A stretch of 64,000 bases of DNA from Peptoniphilaceae bacterium (GCA_910589545.1 CAJUSY010000048.1:20562-84561); one strand, 5' to 3'. Shown: positions 33,829 through 42,755, counted from the stretch's first letter. Made by a program: numbers and translations. The notes: generated by a model from the letters alone, not told the origin.

Positions 33829-34893
33829 CTACACCTCTTTTTCAATGTTTTTAAAAATATTTTCTAAATTAATATCAATTTTATTGATATAATCTAACAC
33901 TAAGAAGTTATTATTAGAATTAGAATATTTAATTCTTTTTAATTCATATTTTTCTTTAAAATATTTTTTGTTTTCCCCATTATAGCCTACAAAATTATTC
34001 AAAATATTTGGTTTGGCATGTATTTCAAGTGTTTCAAGATTTTCATTTTTCAAAGCATAATCTACCACTTTTCTATACAAATTATCTTCTACCAGTTGTC
34101 TATAATTTGGATGAATTGCCCCTGCAACTACATCTTCGCCTTGTTTTATATTTTCTGTATTTAATAGACCTAATCTAATAACTGGAATGTTAGCGTTTAT
34201 AAATTTCAAATATATTTTGGTACAATTTTCGACCGAATCGCGCAAATCTTCCGGACTATATTTATTAATTTTGGTAAAAGTTTCAAGCATAGTATTCTTT
34301 ATGACTAAAGTTGGATATATCCTTACAAAATCAGGTTGTAACTTGATTAATTCATCTGCAGTATATAAGTCCATCTCTGGGGTTGATTTGTATAAGCCTG
34401 TCATCATTTGGAGCCCTAAACTAAATCCCATAGATTTTATCAGCTCAGAAGATTTTTTAACACACTGACTATCGTGACATCTTAAATTTGAATCTAAAAC
34501 ACTATCTACCATTGATTGAACACCTAACTCTATAGTTTCTACGTTAAATTCCTTAAGAATATTTAAAATGTGTTTATCAATATAATCAGGTCTTGTAGAA
34601 AGTCTAATCGATCGAACTTTACCGTCTTCAATAAATTCATTTGCTACTTTTAAATAGTCTATCATAGCTGTTTCTTCAATACCTGTAAAAGATCCACCAT
34701 AAAAAGCTATCTGAATATCTTCTTGACTTTTATTAGGAAAATTTGCAAGTTGATTTCTTATTTCATTTCTTATTTCATCTTTTTTAACAACTTCGATATA
34801 ATTTGTAATTTTGCGTTGATTACAGAAAATGCAATCATTTGGACATCCTAAATGAGGAATGAACAATGATACAATGTAATTTTTCTTACTCAT
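33829..34893 (-). CDS. Elp3-like radical SAM protein lacking an acetyltransferase domain
   Basis: The radical SAM cluster motif is CPNDCIFC (CxxxCxxC) near residue 17, with the Elp3/HemN-like YGGSFTGI, RLSTRPDYID, VETIELGVQSM and GLQMMTGLY motifs. At 354 aa it covers only the radical SAM half of Elp3; no GNAT domain follows. Its position between rnc and smc recurs in clostridia, but the substrate is unknown to me. It overlaps rnc by 8 bases. A tRNA-modification role is inference only. Confidence 0.87.
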   Translation of the reverse strand: MSKKNYIVSLFIPHLGCPNDCIFCNQRKITNYIEVVKKDEIRNEIRNQLANFPNKSQEDIQIAFYGGSFTGIEETAMIDYLKVANEFIEDGKVRSIRLSTRPDYIDKHILNILKEFNVETIELGVQSMVDSVLDSNLRCHDSQCVKKSSELIKSMGFSLGLQMMTGLYKSTPEMDLYTADELIKLQPDFVRIYPTLVIKNTMLETFTKINKYSPEDLRDSVENCTKIYLKFINANIPVIRLGLLNTENIKQGEDVVAGAIHPNYRQLVEDNLYRKVVDYALKNENLETLEIHAKPNILNNFVGYNGENKKYFKEKYELKRIKYSNSNNNFLVLDYINKIDINLENIFKNIEKEV

Positions 34894-35602
34894 TTATTAC
34901 CCTTAATTTAATCAAGGCGTTTCTAGCAGCATCTTGTTCTGCATGTTTTTTTGAAGATCCAAATCCAGATCCTATAACCAAGTTACCTTCATAAACATCA
35001 ACATAGAATTTCTTGTCGTGATCTGGACCTTCTTCTTTAACAATCTTGTACTTTAATTTATCTCTTGAATTTTTTTGATTATTTTCCTGTAACATAGTCT
35101 TATAGTCAATAAAACTAGACTTTGTTTCTATTTCAGCTATGAATAGACTTTTAAACTTATTTTCTACAATTTTAAAAGCCGATTCATAACCAGAATCCAA
35201 ATATATTGCACCAAAAACTGCTTCGAAAGTGTCAGCAAGTACACTAGGTTTTTCACTGCCACCTGAAATAAATTCACCATGACCCATCATTAAATATTTT
35301 CCTAATTCTAAATACTTGGCCATATTTGAGAAAGATTTTTCACATACCATTTGACTTCTAATCTTTGTCATAGCACCTTCTTTTAACGAAGATTTACTAT
35401 TATACAAGAAGTCACTAACAATTAGATCCAAGACTGAATCTCCTAAAAATTCCAATCTTTCGTTTGAAATATCTTTATATGATTTGTTTTCATTTCCGTA
35501 TGAGCTATGAAAAAAAGCCAGGTTTAACAGATTAATATCTGTAAACCTGTAATCTAATTTTTTTTCTAGTTCATGTAGTTTTTCAATTCTAGCTTTGTCC
35601 AC
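34886..35602 (-). CDS. rnc: Ribonuclease III
   Basis: Double-strand-specific endoribonuclease that processes rRNA precursors and structured mRNAs. The catalytic signature NERLEFLGDSVLDLIVSD is near residue 44, followed by KGAMT-type EGAMTKIRSQMV, LADTFEAVFGAIYLDSGY, and a C-terminal dsRNA-binding domain (about 160-236; YKTMLQENNQKN, GSGFGSSKKHAEQDAARNAL). Length 238 aa. It sits 2 bases after acpP in the plsX-acpP-rnc order typical of many bacteria. Confidence 0.97.
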   Translation of the reverse strand: MDKARIEKLHELEKKLDYRFTDINLLNLAFFHSSYGNENKSYKDISNERLEFLGDSVLDLIVSDFLYNSKSSLKEGAMTKIRSQMVCEKSFSNMAKYLELGKYLMMGHGEFISGGSEKPSVLADTFEAVFGAIYLDSGYESAFKIVENKFKSLFIAEIETKSSFIDYKTMLQENNQKNSRDKLKYKIVKEEGPDHDKKFYVDVYEGNLVIGSGFGSSKKHAEQDAARNALIKLRVINE

Positions 35603-35604
35603 AA

Positions 35605-35841
35605 CTATTTTCCTTGTGCCCTTTCAATTTCATTAACTACATCTTCTACATTTTTCAATGCTGATAGCTTTTCGTCATCAAGTTCTATATCAAATTCTTC
35701 TTCTACATCCATTACGATTTCCAATAATCGTACTGAATCGGCTTTAAGATCTTCTACAAATCTTGTTTTTTCGTCTATATCGTCTCTATTAAATTCATTT
35801 TTTAAGCCTTCAACAACTTTTTCATAAATTTCTTTATTCAT
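35605..35841 (-). CDS. acpP: Acyl carrier protein
   Basis: Carries growing acyl chains on a phosphopantetheine arm. The 78-aa acidic protein has the attachment Ser36 within KADSVRLLEIVMDVEEEF; the usual DSL is DSV here. C-terminal helix: VEDVVNEIERAQ. It overlaps the plsX stop by 8 bases and is followed by rnc, the usual neighbours. GGAG in the plsX end provides its ribosome site. Confidence 0.95.
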   Translation of the reverse strand: MNKEIYEKVVEGLKNEFNRDDIDEKTRFVEDLKADSVRLLEIVMDVEEEFDIELDDEKLSALKNVEDVVNEIERAQGK

Positions 35842-36805
35842 TTACTAACTCCTTTTTTAATTTATCAGTAACATCTTCTTCAATGAATTTTATCAGTGTT
35901 AAAATTCCAGACATAATAGCGTCCCTGTTAGATGAGCCATGAGCTTTAAACACTGGCTTCTTCGTTCCTAAAAATGGTGCAGATCCAACACTTTTATAAT
36001 CAATACCTGTACTCATTGATTTAATCATAGGAATAATAGATTGTTGAGATTTTTCATCAAGCTTAGATAATTTTGACTTAGCTAAAGTTTTAATAAACTC
36101 AACGGAACCTTCAATTGTTTTCAGAAGAATATTTCCTGAAAAACCATCAGTTACCACAACATCAAAATCCCCATTCAAAACATCTCTTGCTTCAACATTA
36201 CCTTTAAAATAAGGATATTTTGACAAACTCTTGTATGTTTCTAATCTTAATGAATCTCCCTTATGTTCTTCGACTCCAATATTTAATAGACCTACTTTGC
36301 AATCCTCTTTTCCTAAAATATTTTTGGAATATACATATCCCATTTTTGCAAATTGTTCTAATAACTCAGAAGTGACATCAACATTAGCGCCAACATCTAA
36401 CACTACCACATCACCCTTTAAGCTAGGTACTGTTACCATCAAACAAGGTCTAGATACATTATCAAGCCTTCTAGTTATAAGTGTAGCCCCCGTCAATAAA
36501 GCTCCGGTAGAACCTGTCGATAAGAACCCATCGTAATCTCCATTTAATAAATCAAAACATTTTCTCATACTAGAATCTTTTTTCGATCTTATCGCTTTCG
36601 TTGGAGATTCATTATTTTCAATGGTTTCTGTAGCATTTACAAAATCTATTTTGTCTTCAAATCTTTTATTTACAATATTTCTATTTTCTTCTTCGTTTCC
36701 TACTATTGTCAAGTTAAAATCTTTTTGTTCAAGAGCCATTATAGCTCCTTCTATTAATTCTGATGCTCCTTTATCGGAGCCCAAAGTATCTAATAAAATT
36801 TTCAT
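35834..36805 (-). CDS. plsX: Phosphate acyltransferase PlsX
   Basis: Converts acyl-ACP to acyl-phosphate, the donor for PlsY. The 323-aa protein starts MKILLDTLGSDKGASELIEG and includes STGALLTGATLITRRL, GDVVVLDVGANVDVT, VVTDGFSGNILLKTIEGS and the C-terminal KPVFKAHGSSNRDAI. GAGGTG precedes the ATG. It begins the plsX-acpP-rnc-smc-ftsY run and has its own promoter. The fatty-acid regulator FapR, which precedes plsX in Bacillus, is not here. Confidence 0.96.
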   Translation of the reverse strand: MKILLDTLGSDKGASELIEGAIMALEQKDFNLTIVGNEEENRNIVNKRFEDKIDFVNATETIENNESPTKAIRSKKDSSMRKCFDLLNGDYDGFLSTGSTGALLTGATLITRRLDNVSRPCLMVTVPSLKGDVVVLDVGANVDVTSELLEQFAKMGYVYSKNILGKEDCKVGLLNIGVEEHKGDSLRLETYKSLSKYPYFKGNVEARDVLNGDFDVVVTDGFSGNILLKTIEGSVEFIKTLAKSKLSKLDEKSQQSIIPMIKSMSTGIDYKSVGSAPFLGTKKPVFKAHGSSNRDAIMSGILTLIKFIEEDVTDKLKKELVNE

Positions 36806-36821
36806 ACTTCACCTCTAGTAT

Positions 36822-36830
36822 ATTCTATCA
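36822..36830 (-). promoter_or_regulatory. Extended -10 promoter of plsX
   Basis: TGATAGAAT on the minus strand (TAGAAT at 36822-36827) is a TGn-extended -10 with one mismatch, about 17 bases before the plsX ATG. The -35 region is AT-rich without a clear hexamer. Confidence 0.5.
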
Positions 36831-36860
36831 CAATATTGTTTGTTATAACATAAAACAAAT

Positions 36861-36892
36861 AAAAAAGCCGCTTAATAATAATTAAACGGCTC
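36861..36892 (-). terminator. Terminator after rpmF
   Basis: Minus-strand stem GCCGTTTAAT-TATT-ATTAAGCGGC (one G-U pair) followed by TTTTTT, starting about 10 bases after the rpmF stop. It isolates rpmF from plsX. Confidence 0.9.
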
Positions 36893-36900
36893 TCTTTTCA

Positions 36901-37089
36901 TTAATTTTGTTCTGAATTATCTACAACTTGTTTTCCATCGTAATACCCACATTCTTTACATACTCTGTGAGGTAATTTTGGAGATCCACAATTAGGACAT
37001 GTAGTTATAGTAACTCTTGGTAATTTATACGAAGAAGCTCTTCTTTTATCTCTTCTAGTTTTAGAAGTTTTTCTCTTTGGTACTGCCAT
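36901..37089 (-). CDS. rpmF: 50S ribosomal protein L32 (zinc-binding form)
   Basis: A 62-aa basic ribosomal protein. MAVPKRKTSKTRRDKRRA is the classic N-terminus. Cys31, Cys34, Cys44 and Cys47 (CPNC and CKEC) form the zinc ribbon, so this is the zinc-dependent type. The perfect AAGGAGG site is preceded by a hairpin and a consensus promoter, and the gene is a single-gene unit between two terminators or gene ends. The yceD gene that often precedes rpmF is absent at this spot. Confidence 0.97.
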   Translation of the reverse strand: MAVPKRKTSKTRRDKRRASSYKLPRVTITTCPNCGSPKLPHRVCKECGYYDGKQVVDNSEQN

Positions 37090-37100
37090 GCTACACCTCC

Positions 37101-37120
37101 TTAAGGACTTTAGTCCTTAA
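37101..37120 (-). promoter_or_regulatory. Hairpin touching the rpmF ribosome binding site
   Basis: The rpmF leader contains TTAAGGACT-AA-AGTCCTTAA, and the last bases of the 3' arm run directly into AAGGAGG. The 5' arm itself contains an AAGGA that mimics a ribosome site. Folding could modulate access to the true site. Confidence 0.55.
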
Positions 37121-37143
37121 AATTTATACAAACAACGTAGTTA

Positions 37144-37172
37144 ATTATAATATAATAATGTTAAGTTGTCAA
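37144..37172 (-). promoter_or_regulatory. Consensus sigma-A promoter of rpmF
   Basis: TTGACA (37167-37172), exactly 17 bases, TATAAT (37144-37149): a perfect match to the housekeeping consensus at both boxes. Predicted start is near 37137, giving a leader of about 48 bases. The -35 box lies about 12 bases beyond the ackA stop. Confidence 0.92.
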
Positions 37173-37183
37173 TAAAAATATTA

Positions 37184-38365
37184 TTATTTTGCTAAGTCTA
37201 AAGTGTCTCTAGCAATCATTAATTCTTCATTAGTTGGAACAACATAAACTTTAACTTTTGAATCATCAGCTGAGATTAAAGCTTCTTCACGAGTATTGTT
37301 CTTTTCAAGGTCTAATTTAACGCCTAATTCTTCAAATGTATTTAAGATATCTTTTCTCATTGATGAAGAGTTTTCCCCGATACCACCAGCGAAGCAAATT
37401 GCATCAACATGACCTAATTCAGCCATATATCCACCGATATATCTCTTAACTCTTTCAATAAACATATCTAATGCTAATTGAGCTCTGTCATTTCCTTTTT
37501 CAGCTTCTTCTTCAAGATCTCTAAAGTCAGAACTAATTCCTGAAACTCCTAATACACCAGATTTTTTATTCAAAATTTGGTTCATTTCATCAGCTGAATA
37601 TCCTTTTTCATTCATTAAGAATGTCATTACAGTAGGATCCAAATCTCCACTTCTAGTTCCCATTAAAAGTCCTTCCAATGGTGTAAGTCCCATTGATGTA
37701 TCGTAGCATTTTCCGTCTTTAACAGCTGCTATAGATGAACCATTACCTAAGTGAACTGTAATAATATTGATGTCTTCTTTATCTAATAATTGTTGAGTTC
37801 TTAAAGTAATATATCTGTGGCTTGTTCCGTGGAAGCCGAATTTTCTTAATCTGTAATCTTCATAGTATTCGTAAGGAATAGCATACATAAATGTTTTAGC
37901 TGGCATTGTTTGGTGGAAAGCAGTATCGAATACAGCGATATTTTTCTTTCCTGGAGCTAATTTTTCACAAGCTTCAATTCCCATTAAGTTAGCTGGGTTG
38001 TGAAGCGGACCAAATTTGATAAATTCTCTAATCTTATCTTTTACTTTATCGTCAATAATGCAAGATTCTGTTAATTTATCTCCACCGTGTAGTACTCTGT
38101 GACCAATAGCAGATACTTCGTCTAAACTCTTGATAACACCATATTTTTCATCTAATAAAGCATCAAAAACATGGTTAATAGCTTCAGTGTGATCTTTCAT
38201 TGGTTCTTCTACTACTAATTTTTCTCCATTAACTTTATGAGTTAATTTAGAACCTTCAATTCCAATTCTTTCTACTAATCCTTTACATAATACACTTTCA
38301 TCAGTCATATCAAATAATTGATATTTTAATGAAGAACTACCACAATTGATTACTAATACTTTCAT
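37184..38365 (-). CDS. ackA: Acetate kinase
   Basis: Interconverts acetyl-phosphate plus ADP with acetate plus ATP, a main ATP source for an anaerobic fermenter. The 393-aa protein has VINCGSSSLKYQLFD at the N-terminus, GHRVLHGGDK, the catalytic FDTAFHQTMP, FHGTSHRYIT, HLGNGSSIAAV and the C-terminal GGIGENSSSMR. AGGAGG precedes the ATG. No pta gene adjoins it. It is the third gene after der and plsY, 9 bases downstream of plsY. Confidence 0.97.
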   Translation of the reverse strand: MKVLVINCGSSSLKYQLFDMTDESVLCKGLVERIGIEGSKLTHKVNGEKLVVEEPMKDHTEAINHVFDALLDEKYGVIKSLDEVSAIGHRVLHGGDKLTESCIIDDKVKDKIREFIKFGPLHNPANLMGIEACEKLAPGKKNIAVFDTAFHQTMPAKTFMYAIPYEYYEDYRLRKFGFHGTSHRYITLRTQQLLDKEDINIITVHLGNGSSIAAVKDGKCYDTSMGLTPLEGLLMGTRSGDLDPTVMTFLMNEKGYSADEMNQILNKKSGVLGVSGISSDFRDLEEEAEKGNDRAQLALDMFIERVKRYIGGYMAELGHVDAICFAGGIGENSSSMRKDILNTFEELGVKLDLEKNNTREEALISADDSKVKVYVVPTNEELMIARDTLDLAK

Positions 38366-38374
38366 TTTTTCCTC

Positions 38375-38971
38375 CTAATTTTTACCTAATTTACTTTCTT
38401 TTCCATGAATCAATCTATTTATATTGGATCTATGCTTGAATAATGATATTATTCCTAGCAAAATATAAATTAAACCAATGTAAAAGTCTTTTCTAATGTA
38501 AATTAATCCATAAATAACAGCTGAAACACATCCTATTATGCTTCCCAATGAAACATATTTAGTTATAAGTACAACTATTAAAAACAATATTAATAAAAAT
38601 AAAACTTGTAAAGGTTGGGCAAACAATAAAACACCGAAAGATGTCGCAATGCCCTTGCCACCTTTAAAATTATAAATAACTGGTAATATATGTCCTACTA
38701 CACATAAAAGCCCACATACTAGTATACCTAAACTGCCGAAAAATTTAAAGCCCAAATATGCACACAATAAACCTTTTAAGAAATCTATCAAAAAAGTTGC
38801 CAAACCAAACTTCACTCCATAAACTCTTAAAGCATTGGTTGCACCTGCATTTTTGCTTCCATAATTTCTTATATCCTGTTTATAAATCAACTTAGAAAGC
38901 ACAATAGAACCACTTATATTACCTATGAAATAACATATTATTCCAAGTACAATTAAATATAAATAATTCAC
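38375..38971 (-). CDS. plsY: Glycerol-3-phosphate acyltransferase PlsY
   Basis: Polytopic membrane enzyme using PlsX-made acyl-phosphate to acylate glycerol-3-phosphate. Family motifs: GNISGSIVLSKLIYKQDIR, YGSKNAGATNALRVYG, and the loop GHILPVIYNFKGGKGIATSFG. About six membrane segments are visible in 198 residues. Its start shares a base with the der stop. It forms the lipid route with plsX and plsC of this window. Confidence 0.95.
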   Translation of the reverse strand: MNYLYLIVLGIICYFIGNISGSIVLSKLIYKQDIRNYGSKNAGATNALRVYGVKFGLATFLIDFLKGLLCAYLGFKFFGSLGILVCGLLCVVGHILPVIYNFKGGKGIATSFGVLLFAQPLQVLFLLILFLIVVLITKYVSLGSIIGCVSAVIYGLIYIRKDFYIGLIYILLGIISLFKHRSNINRLIHGKESKLGKN

Positions 38972-40287
38972 TACTTTCCCCTTGTCTTAAATTCAAATTG
39001 CAAAGGAACACCTTCAAAGCTAAAGTTTTCCCTTAGCTGATTTTCGATATATCTTTGGTATGAAAAATGCATCAAATCATTTCTATTTATGAACACCAAA
39101 AATTTTGGTGGTCTGGCTTCTATCTGCGTAATATAAAAGATTTTCAAACGAACACCTTTATCTGATGGTGGTGGATTTAATAATACAGCTTTTGATATTA
39201 CATCATTTAAAACACCTGTGCTAATTCTCATAGAATAATTATTATCTACTTTTTCGATTTCAGTAAACAAAGTATCGATTCTTTTGTTTTCTTTTACACT
39301 TATGAATACGATAGGAACATACATTACAAATCCCAATTTAGTTCTGATATCTTTTTTGAAATCATTCATAGTGTTAGTTTGTTTTTCGACAAGATCCCAT
39401 TTATTCACAAGAATAATCATAGCTTTACCTTGATCATGAGCATAACCCAAGATTTTAGTATCTTGTTCGCTAACGCCTTCAGTGGCATCTATCATTAGTA
39501 CACAAATATCAGACCTATCAATCGCTGATAAAGTCCTAACAACAGAATACCTCTCAACTTCTGTGTCAATCTTTTTTCTTTTTCTAAGCCCTGCTGTATC
39601 TATAAATATATACTCATTTCCCTTGTAATTAATCTTGGAATCTATGGCATCTCTTGTCGTTCCTGCAATATCAGTAACTATCATTCTTTCTTCGTTTAAT
39701 AAGTTATTAATCAAAGAACTTTTACCAACATTTGGTTTTCCAATTAGGCAAACTTTTGTAATATCCTCATCAGATTCTGTATTTGAATTATCATCAAATT
39801 TTGAAACAACAGCTTCTAACAAATCTCCAAGTCCCATAGAGTTTGAAGCACTTATTGGAAATATTTCATAAAATCCAAGATTATAAAAATCATATACATT
39901 GTCCTGTTGTTTGATGTGATCAATTTTATTTACAACTAAAATTACGCTTTTTTTCGTTCTTCTAAGCATATCGGCAACTTCCATATCAATTGGAGTGATA
40001 CCTTGTTTACCGTCAACCATAAACAAAATAACATCTGCAGTTTCAATAGCAAGTTCTGTTTGTTTTTTAATATTTTTAGTAATGATTTCATTACTTTTTG
40101 GTTCCAAACCACCTGTATCTACAACTGTAAAATATTTATTTTGCCACTCAGCTTCCATATACAATCTATCTCTTGTAACCCCTGGATCATCTTGAGTGAT
40201 GGCGATTCTTTTTTTGATTAATTTATTGAATAATGTAGATTTTCCTACATTAGCTCTTCCTACAATAGCAACAACTGGTTTTGCCAT
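38971..40287 (-). CDS. der: Ribosome-assembly GTPase Der (EngA)
   Basis: Tandem-GTPase needed for 50S maturation. First G domain: GRANVGKSTLFNKL (10-23), DDPGVTRDR, DTGGLEP, NKIDH. Second: GKPNVGKSSLINNLL near residue 182, DIAGTTRDAID, DTAGLRKRKKID, VNKWDLVEK. A C-terminal KH-like domain contains RPPKFLVFINRNDLMHFSY. Length 438 aa. Its own promoter lies close upstream, and it heads der-plsY-ackA. Confidence 0.98.
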   Translation of the reverse strand: MAKPVVAIVGRANVGKSTLFNKLIKKRIAITQDDPGVTRDRLYMEAEWQNKYFTVVDTGGLEPKSNEIITKNIKKQTELAIETADVILFMVDGKQGITPIDMEVADMLRRTKKSVILVVNKIDHIKQQDNVYDFYNLGFYEIFPISASNSMGLGDLLEAVVSKFDDNSNTESDEDITKVCLIGKPNVGKSSLINNLLNEERMIVTDIAGTTRDAIDSKINYKGNEYIFIDTAGLRKRKKIDTEVERYSVVRTLSAIDRSDICVLMIDATEGVSEQDTKILGYAHDQGKAMIILVNKWDLVEKQTNTMNDFKKDIRTKLGFVMYVPIVFISVKENKRIDTLFTEIEKVDNNYSMRISTGVLNDVISKAVLLNPPPSDKGVRLKIFYITQIEARPPKFLVFINRNDLMHFSYQRYIENQLRENFSFEGVPLQFEFKTRGK

Positions 40288-40303
40288 GTTATCACCTCAT
40301 TTC

Positions 40304-40332
40304 TCTATAAATGATACCATAAAATGTGTCAA
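40304..40332 (-). promoter_or_regulatory. Sigma-A promoter of der-plsY-ackA
   Basis: TTGACA (40327-40332) and TATAGA (40304-40309) are 17 bases apart. The predicted start is about 10 bases before the der ATG and very near its AGGTGA site, so the leader is short. Confidence 0.72.
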
Positions 40333-40349
40333 ATATACAATATTTCATC

Positions 40350-40392
40350 AAAAAAATAAAGCTAATACTAAACTTTTGTCTAGTATTAGCTT
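40350..40392 (-). terminator. Terminator after glyA
   Basis: Minus-strand stem AAGCTAATACTA...TAGTATTAGCTT with an inner loop GACAAAAGTT, followed by TATTTTTTT. It starts about 6 bases beyond the glyA stop and separates the aspS-tcdA-rseC-glyA unit from der. Confidence 0.9.
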
Positions 40393-40397
40393 AAAAT

Positions 40398-41636
40398 TTA
40401 TCTATTGATTGGGAATTGTTTCATCAATTCTACAACGTCTTTTTTGATTTCTTCAGCAGGTCTACGTTTCTTTAATGCGTCTAACATAAATTCTGCTACT
40501 TTTGCAGCTTCTGCTTCTTTTAATCCTCTAGTTGTAATAGCTGGTGTACCAATTCTTATACCACTAGTTACAAATGGTGTTTCTGGATCATTTGGAATAG
40601 TGTTCTTGTTTGTTGTAATATTAACTTCGCTCAATAACGCTTCTGCTTCTTTACCTGTCATTTCAAAACTTCTGCAGTCGATTAATAATAAGTGGTTATC
40701 TGTACCACCAGAAACTAATCTTACATCGTTATCTAAGAAGACTTTTTCCATTGCTTTTGCATTCTTCAAAATTTGATGAGTGTATTCTTTAAATTCTGGT
40801 TGTAAGTCTTCTTTGAAACATACTGCTTTTGCTGCAATAATGTGTTCTAATGGACCACCTTGGAATCCTGGAAATACTGATTTGTCTATTAATTTTTTGT
40901 GTTCTTCCTTACAAAGGATAGCTCCACCTCTTGGTCCTCTTAATGTTTTATGTGTAGTTGTAGTTACAAAATCTGCATAAGGAACTGGACTTGGATGATC
41001 TCCAGTAGCTACTAACCCAGCAATGTGAGCCATATCTACCATTAAATATGCGCCAACTTCATCTGCAATTTCTCTGAATTTTTTGAAATCTATAACTCTT
41101 GGATATGCAGAAGCACCAGCTACGATTAATTTTGGTTTGTGTTTTAAAGCTAATTCACGAACGTTTTCATAATCAATTGTTTCAGTTTCAGGATCTACAC
41201 CATAATCTACGAAATTATAGAATTTACCTGACATATTTACTGGTGATCCATGAGTTAAGTGTCCACCTTCTGTTAATCTCATACCTAATACTGTATCTCC
41301 AGGTTTTAAAACTGCAACATATACAGCAATATTAGCATTTGCTCCACAGTGAGGTTGAACGTTAGCATGATCTGCATTAAATAATTCTTTTAATCTATCT
41401 ATAGCTAATTGTTCTATTTTATCAACATGTTCACAACCGCCGTAATATCTTTTTCCAGGATATCCTTCAGCATACTTGTTAGTTAACTCAGTACCCATAG
41501 TTTCAAGTACTGCTTTTGAAACAAAGTTTTCCGAAGCTATCAACTCGATATGTTCTTCTTGTCTTTTGATTTCATCATTTAGATGTCCAAATACCTCTGG
41601 GTCAAAATTTTCTAAATTTTGTCTACAATTATTCAT
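40398..41636 (-). CDS. glyA: Serine hydroxymethyltransferase
   Basis: PLP enzyme that interconverts serine and glycine with tetrahydrofolate, the main source of one-carbon units. Motifs: IASENFVSKAVLE, YAEGYPGKRYYGGCE, DMAHIAGLVA, and the PLP-lysine TTTTHKTLRGPRGG. From the ATG at 41636 (preceded by GGAGG) it has 412 residues; an upstream in-frame start is less likely. It overlaps the rseC-like stop by 8 bases and is last in the T-box-controlled aspS unit. Confidence 0.97.
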   Translation of the reverse strand: MNNCRQNLENFDPEVFGHLNDEIKRQEEHIELIASENFVSKAVLETMGTELTNKYAEGYPGKRYYGGCEHVDKIEQLAIDRLKELFNADHANVQPHCGANANIAVYVAVLKPGDTVLGMRLTEGGHLTHGSPVNMSGKFYNFVDYGVDPETETIDYENVRELALKHKPKLIVAGASAYPRVIDFKKFREIADEVGAYLMVDMAHIAGLVATGDHPSPVPYADFVTTTTHKTLRGPRGGAILCKEEHKKLIDKSVFPGFQGGPLEHIIAAKAVCFKEDLQPEFKEYTHQILKNAKAMEKVFLDNDVRLVSGGTDNHLLLIDCRSFEMTGKEAEALLSEVNITTNKNTIPNDPETPFVTSGIRIGTPAITTRGLKEAEAAKVAEFMLDALKKRRPAEEIKKDVVELMKQFPINR

Positions 41637-42057
41637 ACAAACCTCCAATTATTTTCGTGATATGAACTAGGTCCTTATCAACAAATTTTTTATCTATAAA
41701 TTTTACAATTATATAGCCAATTAATAATCCTACAAGTCCTATACCAAAAGATGCTAATTCAAAATTTCCTATTTTATTTTCCAAAATAGAATATGATGAT
41801 ATAAGAGCAATTAGGAAAAATGTTAGAGGCACTAAATACAACAATGCTGTATATTTAAGCATTGAAGAATCGTCACCTGAAATTTGCACTCTATCTCCTA
41901 CCTTAGCACTTATATAGTTTGCACATTCTATAACTTGCGTTTGATGTTCACAACCTGAACATTTGCTGCAACTTTCACCACCACAAGCTCCTTTTCTAGT
42001 TATTAGAACAGATGCTTTTGTGGATTCAGTTTTTATAACCATTCCTTCTTTTGCCAA
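41629..42057 (-). CDS. RseC/MucC-family (SoxR-reducing system) membrane protein
   Basis: A 142-aa protein with a cytoplasmic beta-rich N-terminus, a cysteine cluster (GACGGESCSKCSGCEHQTQV, Cys spacing 4-2-2) and two membrane helices (about 70-90 and 102-120). This is the RseC/MucC layout. Clostridial members often lie near Rnf genes, but none are here. It may bind an iron-sulfur cluster or metal through the cysteines (inference). It lies 4 bases after tcdA and overlaps the glyA start. Confidence 0.85.
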   Translation of the reverse strand: MAKEGMVIKTESTKASVLITRKGACGGESCSKCSGCEHQTQVIECANYISAKVGDRVQISGDDSSMLKYTALLYLVPLTFFLIALISSYSILENKIGNFELASFGIGLVGLLIGYIIVKFIDKKFVDKDLVHITKIIGGLYE

Positions 42058-42061
42058 AAAA

Positions 42062-42754
42062 TTACCTCAATTCTTTAATAACATACGATGCAATCATAAG
42101 TCCGACACATGAAGGTACAAAGCTTATACTTGCCGGAGCATTTCTTCCATTTGAAGATAGAACTTCTCCTGACCTTTGTTCATCAGACCAAATGCACGTA
42201 AGTTTGTCAACGTTTCTTCTTTTTAACTCTTTTCTCATTACTTTAGCCATTGGACAAGTGTGGGTCTTTTTAATATCCGTAATTCTAAAAAGAAAAGGAT
42301 TTAGTTTCGATCCCGCACCCATAGAACTTATCAACTTAATATCGTTTTTATAACAATACTCAGCCAAATCTAGCTTCGCTGATATTAAATCAATAGCGTC
42401 TATAACATAATTATAATCTTTAAGATTAAATAAATCAACAGTAGAATTATCAAACTTTTCCCTAAATTTAATAACTTTGCAATTCGGATTAATTCTGTGA
42501 ATTCTTTTTTCAAATTCATCTACCTTATAATTTCCAACAGTATCTTCCAAAGCTATAATTTGGCGATTGATGTTTGTTATGTCGATAGTATCATAATCTA
42601 CTATTGCTAATGTTCCTACTCCACATCTAGCCAAAGCTTCTATTACAAAACCTCCAACTCCACCGCAGCCAATAACAGCTACTTTGGAGTTGATGATATT
42701 TTCTAGGTCATTTTCACCTATTAGAAGTTTTGTTCTTTCAAATCTTTTATCCAT
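42062..42754 (-). CDS. tcdA: tRNA threonylcarbamoyladenosine dehydratase (TcdA/ThiF-like E1 family)
   Basis: ATP-dependent enzyme that cyclises t6A37 of tRNA. Nucleotide-binding motif AVIGCGGVGGFVIEALAR is at 26-43, followed by IVDYDTIDITNINRQI, the ThiF signature, DAIDLISAKLDLAEYC and SSMGAGSKLNPF. Length 230 aa, slightly shorter than Bacillus YrvM. It follows aspS by one base, as in several Firmicutes. Confidence 0.9.
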   Translation of the reverse strand: MDKRFERTKLLIGENDLENIINSKVAVIGCGGVGGFVIEALARCGVGTLAIVDYDTIDITNINRQIIALEDTVGNYKVDEFEKRIHRINPNCKVIKFREKFDNSTVDLFNLKDYNYVIDAIDLISAKLDLAEYCYKNDIKLISSMGAGSKLNPFLFRITDIKKTHTCPMAKVMRKELKRRNVDKLTCIWSDEQRSGEVLSSNGRNAPASISFVPSCVGLMIASYVIKELR

Positions 42755-42755
42755 A

